A stretch of DNA of 64,000 nucleotides, from assembly GCA_002215645.1 (NCBI GenBank), contig NGFI01000005.1, positions 364,678 to 428,677 on the forward strand, written 5' to 3'. A model generated the notes under the pieces. That model did no database searches and was not told where the DNA came from. It saw only the letters and a list, made by a program, of their open reading frames with translations. Each line of letters opens with the position of its first letter. Position 1 is the first letter of the stretch. The stretch is from Gemmatimonadetes bacterium 2013_60CM_65_52 (GTDB lineage: Bacteria; Gemmatimonadota; Gemmatimonadetes; Gemmatimonadales; Gemmatimonadaceae). Made by a program: the position numbers and the translations under genes. Positions 60,184 to 64,000 of the stretch are shown in pieces.

Positions 60184-61539
60184 ATGAACCGTCGTCGCAT
60201 TCTTCCCACCATTTTCGCCCTCGTCGTACCGTTTCTTGCAGCCGCTCAGCAGCCCGCTCCGTCTGACTCTCTCACCCGCCAACTCGCTCGCATGCAGCGG
60301 CAGATCGACTCGCTGCGCGAGGTCGCCCGCCGGCAGGACGACCGCCTGATCGCCCTCGATGAACGGGGCGGCGCCTCCCGCACCTCAGGCGACACCAGCA
60401 GCCGCCCGCTCGCATCAGCACGCGGGATCTACGGCAAGCCGTTTGTCCGTCGTTTCGGCTCGGGCACCGCCGTGGGCGGCTACGCCAGCACGGAATTCCG
60501 AAGCGAGTACGTCAACGAGCTGCACGCCCGCCGCTCCGTGTTCGACGCCCACCGCGTCGTCCCGTTCATCTTCTCCGAGATCACCGACCGCCTGCACTTC
60601 GGCACGGAGATCGAATTCGAGCACGGCACACGGCTCGAGGTCGTGCACGGCGAGGCCGAGGGCGCGGGCGAAGTGAACCTGGAATTCGCGACGCTCGATT
60701 ACCGGTTCACCGAAGCGCTGAATCTGCGCGCCGGCGTCATTCTCTCGCCGATCGGCCGGTTCAACATCACGCACGACGATCCCGTGAACGAGCTGACAGA
60801 TCGTCCGCTCGTCACGCAGCGGGTGATTCCCGGCACACTCGGCGAGACCGGCGTGGGTTTCTTCGGCTCGCTGTATCCGTTCGAGCAGGCGCTGGTGACG
60901 TACGAAGCGTACGTGGTGAACGGCTTCACGAACGATCTCACGCGGATTGCGCCGGGCGAGAAGCGGCTCAACGTGCACGATGCGCCTGGTACGCGTGGCG
61001 CCGACGACGCGAGCACGAAAAACTTCGTCGGCCGGCTGGGCGTCAGTCCGCTGCTCGGCGTGGAGATCGGCGTGTCGGCGCACGTGGGCCCGTATGGCGA
61101 CGGCGTCGAACTGCCGGGTGCGCCGAGTCGCAATGCGACGATCCTGGCGGTCGATGGGAGCTGGCGCCGCGGACCGCTGGAGGTTCTGGGCGAGGGCGCG
61201 AGATTGCGCGCCGATCTCTCCGACTCGTTGCGCACGGCGGGCGTGTCGCGCGGAAGCGCAGGCTACTATCTCCAGGGCAACTATCGGTTTGGTCAGGGAT
61301 GGCTGGCCCCGAAGCCGACGTCCACGTTCACCGGAGTGGTGCGGTGGGATCAGGTGAACTTCGCCACCGACGTGCCGGGTGATACCGAGCAGCGACTGTC
61401 GCTGGGCCTCAACTGGCGTCCCATCGGCGACGCGGCATTCAAGAGCGAATATCAGTGGAACTGGTCCACACCATCGCAGAGCACGGTGCGCGGTCCCGCA
61501 GAGCGGCGCGTGGTGTTCTCGCTTGCGTCGTACTTCTGA
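60184..61539 (+). CDS. OprO/P-like outer-membrane porin with coiled-coil N-terminus
   Basis: A 451-residue outer-membrane protein. The signal peptide covers about residues 1-21 (VVPFLAAAQ). A short heptad region, LTRQLARMQRQIDSLREVAR, predicts a coiled coil that may trimerise or attach to peptidoglycan. The remainder is a porin-type beta barrel with alternating strands (LHFGTEIEFEHGTRLEV, LNLRAGVILSPIGRFNI) and a C-terminal Phe (FSLASYF), the barrel-assembly signal. It resembles phosphate-selective/OprO-P porins. Its stop overlaps the FMN-binding gene start (TGATG), so the porin is part of the flavin operon. Confidence 0.85.
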   Translation: MNRRRILPTIFALVVPFLAAAQQPAPSDSLTRQLARMQRQIDSLREVARRQDDRLIALDERGGASRTSGDTSSRPLASARGIYGKPFVRRFGSGTAVGGYASTEFRSEYVNELHARRSVFDAHRVVPFIFSEITDRLHFGTEIEFEHGTRLEVVHGEAEGAGEVNLEFATLDYRFTEALNLRAGVILSPIGRFNITHDDPVNELTDRPLVTQRVIPGTLGETGVGFFGSLYPFEQALVTYEAYVVNGFTNDLTRIAPGEKRLNVHDAPGTRGADDASTKNFVGRLGVSPLLGVEIGVSAHVGPYGDGVELPGAPSRNATILAVDGSWRRGPLEVLGEGARLRADLSDSLRTAGVSRGSAGYYLQGNYRFGQGWLAPKPTSTFTGVVRWDQVNFATDVPGDTEQRLSLGLNWRPIGDAAFKSEYQWNWSTPSQSTVRGPAERRVVFSLASYF

Positions 61540-62093
61540 TGCGGTGGCGTTGGATCATTCTGCCGCTTGTGACGGTGTGTGCAGCGCCGGCGGCGCGCGC
61601 ACAGGATGCGTTGCTCACGCCGGAGCAGGCATTGAAGGAGATCTTTCCCGAGAGTGTACGCATGGTACATGAGACACGGGCACTGCCGCCGGTCGTGCGC
61701 CAGCGTCTCGAGCGCGAGCTCGGACGCCGTGTCAACGAGGACAGCGTCGACATTACACGCGTGTTCGACGAGCACGGCAGCTTTCGTGGATATGCCGTGG
61801 TGACGGAGGAAATCGGGAAATACCGTCCCATCACTTTCATGGTCGGCATCACTCCGGAACTCACGGTGCGCGACGTCTCGGTGCTGGTCTATCGTGAGTC
61901 GCGGGGCGGGGAGGTAAAGCGAAAGCGATTTCTCTCCCAGTATCGTGGCAAGAGCGTGCATGATCCCATCGACGTCAACCGGGACATCATCAACATCAGT
62001 GGCGCCACGATCTCGGTGCGCTCGGTGAACGCCGGCGTCAAGCGCGTGCTGGCGGAAGTGACTGCACTCTACGGGACAGAGACGCCGCGGTGA
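61539..62093 (+). CDS. Periplasmic FMN-binding (flavinylated) protein
   Basis: A 184-residue exported protein (signal peptide about 1-21) with a single FMN-binding domain. The covalent-flavin motif SGATIS is present at residues 154-159, where ApbE attaches FMN to a hydroxyl residue through a phosphodiester bond. The rest, YRPITFMVGITPELTVRDVSVL, matches the domain core. It would serve as a single-flavin electron carrier in the periplasm. ATG shares its A with the porin stop, and the stop overlaps the next gene by GTGA. The ApbE gene two positions downstream supplies the flavin transferase. Confidence 0.9.
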   Translation: MRWRWIILPLVTVCAAPAARAQDALLTPEQALKEIFPESVRMVHETRALPPVVRQRLERELGRRVNEDSVDITRVFDEHGSFRGYAVVTEEIGKYRPITFMVGITPELTVRDVSVLVYRESRGGEVKRKRFLSQYRGKSVHDPIDVNRDIINISGATISVRSVNAGVKRVLAEVTALYGTETPR

Positions 62094-62623
62094 CGCAATA
62101 CTTCACGTATCAGCGCTTCAAGCTCTGGCGCGCGCCGTTCCAGACGCGTGTGCTGCTGACGCTGTTCAACGGCATGATCGTGCTCGCCACAGGGGTGGGC
62201 ATCCTGATGTATCGCGTCCGCACCGGACTCTCCGCGACGGGCGCACGCGACTACTACCTCGGCAACGAGGGAACGGCGTCCGCCGGAAAGGAGCTGCAGT
62301 TCGCGCGCTCCTTCAAGGAGTTGCTGGACGTCACGCACGATCATGCGTTCTCGCAGCCGTTTCTCTTTTTCGTGCTGTGTCACATCTTCGCGCTCACGCG
62401 TGTGAGCGACCGCCTGAAGATCACGGTGTACGTCGCGAGCTTCGGCTCGGTGCTGATCGATCTCGCGTCGCCGTTTCTCATCCGGTACGTGTCGCCGGCG
62501 TTTGCGCCTCTCCAGGTGGTGAACAGCGTGGTGATGTCGCTGGCGCTGCTGGTGCTGCTCGCGGTGCCAACGTACGAGATGTGGTTCTATCGGGAGACGG
62601 CACTTGCCGCAGCCGAGGAGTGA
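62090..62623 (+). CDS. Four-helix membrane protein of the flavin operon
   Basis: A 177-residue inner-membrane protein with about four helices (LLTLFNGMIVLATGVGILM, FLFFVLCHIFALTRV, ITVYVASFGSVLIDLASPFL, VVNSVVMSLALLVLLAVP). Histidines near membrane borders (VTHDHAFSQP and LCHIFA) could bind heme, but no CxxCH is present. I do not recognise a named family. Placed between the FMN-binding gene and apbE, with overlaps on both sides, it is a good candidate for the quinol- or heme-linked step that passes electrons to the flavoprotein. The GTG start is dictated by the overlap with the preceding stop. Confidence 0.78.
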   Translation: MTQYFTYQRFKLWRAPFQTRVLLTLFNGMIVLATGVGILMYRVRTGLSATGARDYYLGNEGTASAGKELQFARSFKELLDVTHDHAFSQPFLFFVLCHIFALTRVSDRLKITVYVASFGSVLIDLASPFLIRYVSPAFAPLQVVNSVVMSLALLVLLAVPTYEMWFYRETALAAAEE

Positions 62624-63746
62624 GCTGGTCGCGGCTGTCGCGTTCGCGATCGTGGCCGGACGGGCGACGCACGCGCAGTCAACGCAGAAGGTAGAACGGG
62701 CCTGGCCCGTGATGGGCACGATGTTCGTCGCGACCGTTTGGGGCACGGACAGTGTTGCCATGTTGCGCGGCGTGCACGCGGCGCGCGACTCGGTGCGTCT
62801 TGTGGACTCGCTCATGAGCACCTATCGGCCCACGAGTGAAATCTCGCGGATCAACGACGGCGCGGGTGGCACCCCGCAGCGCGTGTCGCCCCAAACGATG
62901 CACGTGTTGCTGCACGCGAAGCGTCTGTGGATGGCGTCCGGAGGGTTGTTCGATCCCACCGTCGGTCCATTGGTGCGCGCATGGGGCTTTCAGGGGGACA
63001 GCGGTGCTATGCCGTCGCCCGTCCGGTTGAATTCGCTGCGTGCGCTCGTCGGCTATCAACGCGTCGAGCTCGATAGCGCGGAAGGTGTGGTGCGCCTGAC
63101 GCGAGCGGGAGTGCGACTTGATCTCGGCGGCATCGCGAAGGGCTATGCACTGGACCTCGCACGCGCCGCGCTTACCGACCCGAGGATCACCGGTGGAATG
63201 GTCGATCTTGGCGGAAACGTCCTCGTGTTCGGCAGGCCCCCCACGGGAACGCAGTGGGTGATCGGCATTCGGCATCCGCGTTACGCTGACCGCGTGTTAG
63301 GTACGGTCTCACTCGACTCCGGCGCAGTGGCGACCTCGGGCGACTACGAACATTTCATCCGCGTTCGCGGCGTGCGGTATGGGCACCTGATCGACCCGTT
63401 CACGGGGTATCCGCGTCGTGGCGTCATGGCCGCAACGGCAATCGGTCCGCGTGGCGAGTGGAGCGACGGCGTCTCCGGGACGCTGTTCCTCACGGGCGCG
63501 CGGCGCGGTGCGCAAATCGCCGACTCGCTACCTGCCGTCGGCGGTGTGTGGGTGCTCGATCGTGGGCGCGATCAGGTTCGCATTGGCGACATCGTCTCGT
63601 CACGTCGCGCGCGAGAGACGTTCCATTTCACCGTTACCGGCTGTTCCGATACATCATCTCGACCAGCTCGTCGTACATCGCGTCGGCCTGCTGATCGCTG
63701 GCGCGGATCGCGGTCGCTGCGCAGTGACGAAGGTGATTGCGCATGA
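62604..63746 (+). CDS. apbE: FAD:protein FMN transferase (ApbE)
   Basis: A 380-residue ApbE enzyme that transfers FMN from FAD to the SGATIS motif of the operon's flavoprotein. Motifs are SLMSTYRPTSEISRIN, LDLGGIAKGYALD, DLGGNVLVFG, ATSGDYEHF and GHLIDPFTGYPRRGV (the catalytic His and Mg-binding residues). The signal sequence LVAAVAFAIVAGRATHAQ places it in the periplasm. The TTG start at 62604 overlaps the previous gene by 20 bases; no better start exists. The last 30 residues (SSRPARRTSRRPADRWRG and on) are Arg/Ser-rich and are read antisense to csoR, suggesting a lost stop codon or small frameshift at the end. Confidence 0.9.
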   Translation: MPQPRSELVAAVAFAIVAGRATHAQSTQKVERAWPVMGTMFVATVWGTDSVAMLRGVHAARDSVRLVDSLMSTYRPTSEISRINDGAGGTPQRVSPQTMHVLLHAKRLWMASGGLFDPTVGPLVRAWGFQGDSGAMPSPVRLNSLRALVGYQRVELDSAEGVVRLTRAGVRLDLGGIAKGYALDLARAALTDPRITGGMVDLGGNVLVFGRPPTGTQWVIGIRHPRYADRVLGTVSLDSGAVATSGDYEHFIRVRGVRYGHLIDPFTGYPRRGVMAATAIGPRGEWSDGVSGTLFLTGARRGAQIADSLPAVGGVWVLDRGRDQVRIGDIVSSRRARETFHFTVTGCSDTSSRPARRTSRRPADRWRGSRSLRSDEGDCA

Positions 63747-64000
63747 GCTCCCGGCCGACGGAGCGGAGCGCCTCGTGCACGGACGCGATCTGCGTGAGGA
63801 TGTCGGCGCAATAGCGGTCCTCGTCCACCATGCGTTGCAGGCCGCGCACCTGACCTTCGATGCGGCGGAGGCGATTGCGGTTCCGTTCTTTCGCATCGGG
63901 ATCGACGGCGAGCGCACGCCGGCCCGATGCTGCATGCTCGGTCGCGCATCCGCACTCGACATGCTGGGGTAGCGCCGAGCGTTTGGAGCTGCGTGTCTTC
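63634..64000 (-). CDS. CsoR/RcnR-family metal-sensing repressor (partial)
   Basis: The visible 121 residues are a complete DUF156 domain: NRNRLRRIEGQVRGLQRMV, EDRYCADILTQIASVHEAL and RNHLRHCAATAI. The Cys in RYCADIL and the His and Cys in NHLRHC form the Cys-His-Cys set of Cu(I)-sensing CsoR proteins. A Cys-containing N-terminal extension (HVECGCATEH) precedes the domain. The reading frame runs to the window edge, where the last base could be the G of an ATG giving KTRSSKRS as the start. It converges on apbE with a 113-base overlap of coding sequence. Confidence 0.85.
   Translation of the reverse strand, partial: KTRSSKRSALPQHVECGCATEHAASGRRALAVDPDAKERNRNRLRRIEGQVRGLQRMVDEDRYCADILTQIASVHEALRSVGRELMRNHLRHCAATAIRASDQQADAMYDELVEMMYRNSR

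Overview
The window is about 64 kb of GC-rich bacterial DNA, almost fully coding, with short intergenic gaps. Three SusC/SusD-type outer-membrane nutrient pairs, Tat-exported sugar-isomerase-like proteins, an LVIVD-repeat protein and a large Ser/Thr kinase with C-terminal TPRs in a high-GC background point to Gemmatimonadota (Gemmatimonas/Gemmatirosa lineage). This is inference from gene content; no 16S rRNA is present.

Region 1 (1-4535, minus strand) is a sugar-catabolism operon of unknown substrate: MFS transporter, Gfo/Idh/MocA dehydrogenase, DUF993 aldolase-like protein, TIM-barrel isomerase, and the start of a Tat-exported protein, joined by ATGA overlaps. Region 2 (4580-18743, plus strand) is an eleven-gene operon behind one strong promoter. 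It combines SusC/SusD uptake, an RbsABC-type importer and nearly the whole non-phosphorylating L-fucose pathway (lactonase, L-fuconate dehydratase, two SDRs, FAH hydrolase, a zinc dehydrogenase). Region 3 (18755-23753) holds a plug-only TonB-receptor-like lipoprotein, a Tat-exported isomerase-like protein, a DUF6807 protein, a LacI-family regulator and a DUF1080 3-keto-glycoside hydrolase. A palindrome, TTAAACGTTTAA, or a close variant lies before the isomerase and the lacI gene, and AAACG half-sites cover the SusC promoter of region 2, so one LacI regulon probably links regions 2 and 3.

Region 4 (23856-38185) has two further SusC/SusD pairs flanking a second DUF1080 protein, a glycogen-debranching-type enzyme and a maltooligosyltrehalose trehalohydrolase. 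Region 5 (38465-43346) has a flavoprotein disulfide reductase, then a DUF305/LVIVD/metallo-beta-lactamase-fold group.

Region 6 (43347-49734) looks accessory. It has a trypsin-like protease, a DUF6414-like protein, a broken AlbA_2/Schlafen-type gene, short bulged hairpins resembling degenerate integron attC sites, a Kelch protein, a small membrane protein and an ankyrin protein. Region 7 (49735-57407) has the kinase, a HipBA toxin-antitoxin pair, a dicarboxylate symporter, an SDR, two Met tRNAs with a clear terminator, and a small heavy-metal pair. Region 8 (57586-64000) has a GMC oxidoreductase with its gluconate-dehydrogenase subunit-3 partner, then an operon of porin, FMN-binding protein, four-helix membrane protein and ApbE (a flavinylated envelope electron-transfer module), ending against a CsoR-type copper sensor cut by the window edge.

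The genes likely cooperate as follows: TonB receptors bring oligosaccharides into the periplasm; the GMC/subunit-3 pair and DUF1080 proteins could open glycosides by 3-oxidation; the released deoxy-sugar enters through the ABC importer and is oxidised to pyruvate and lactate. The first and last steps are observed gene content; the linkage between distant loci is hypothesis.
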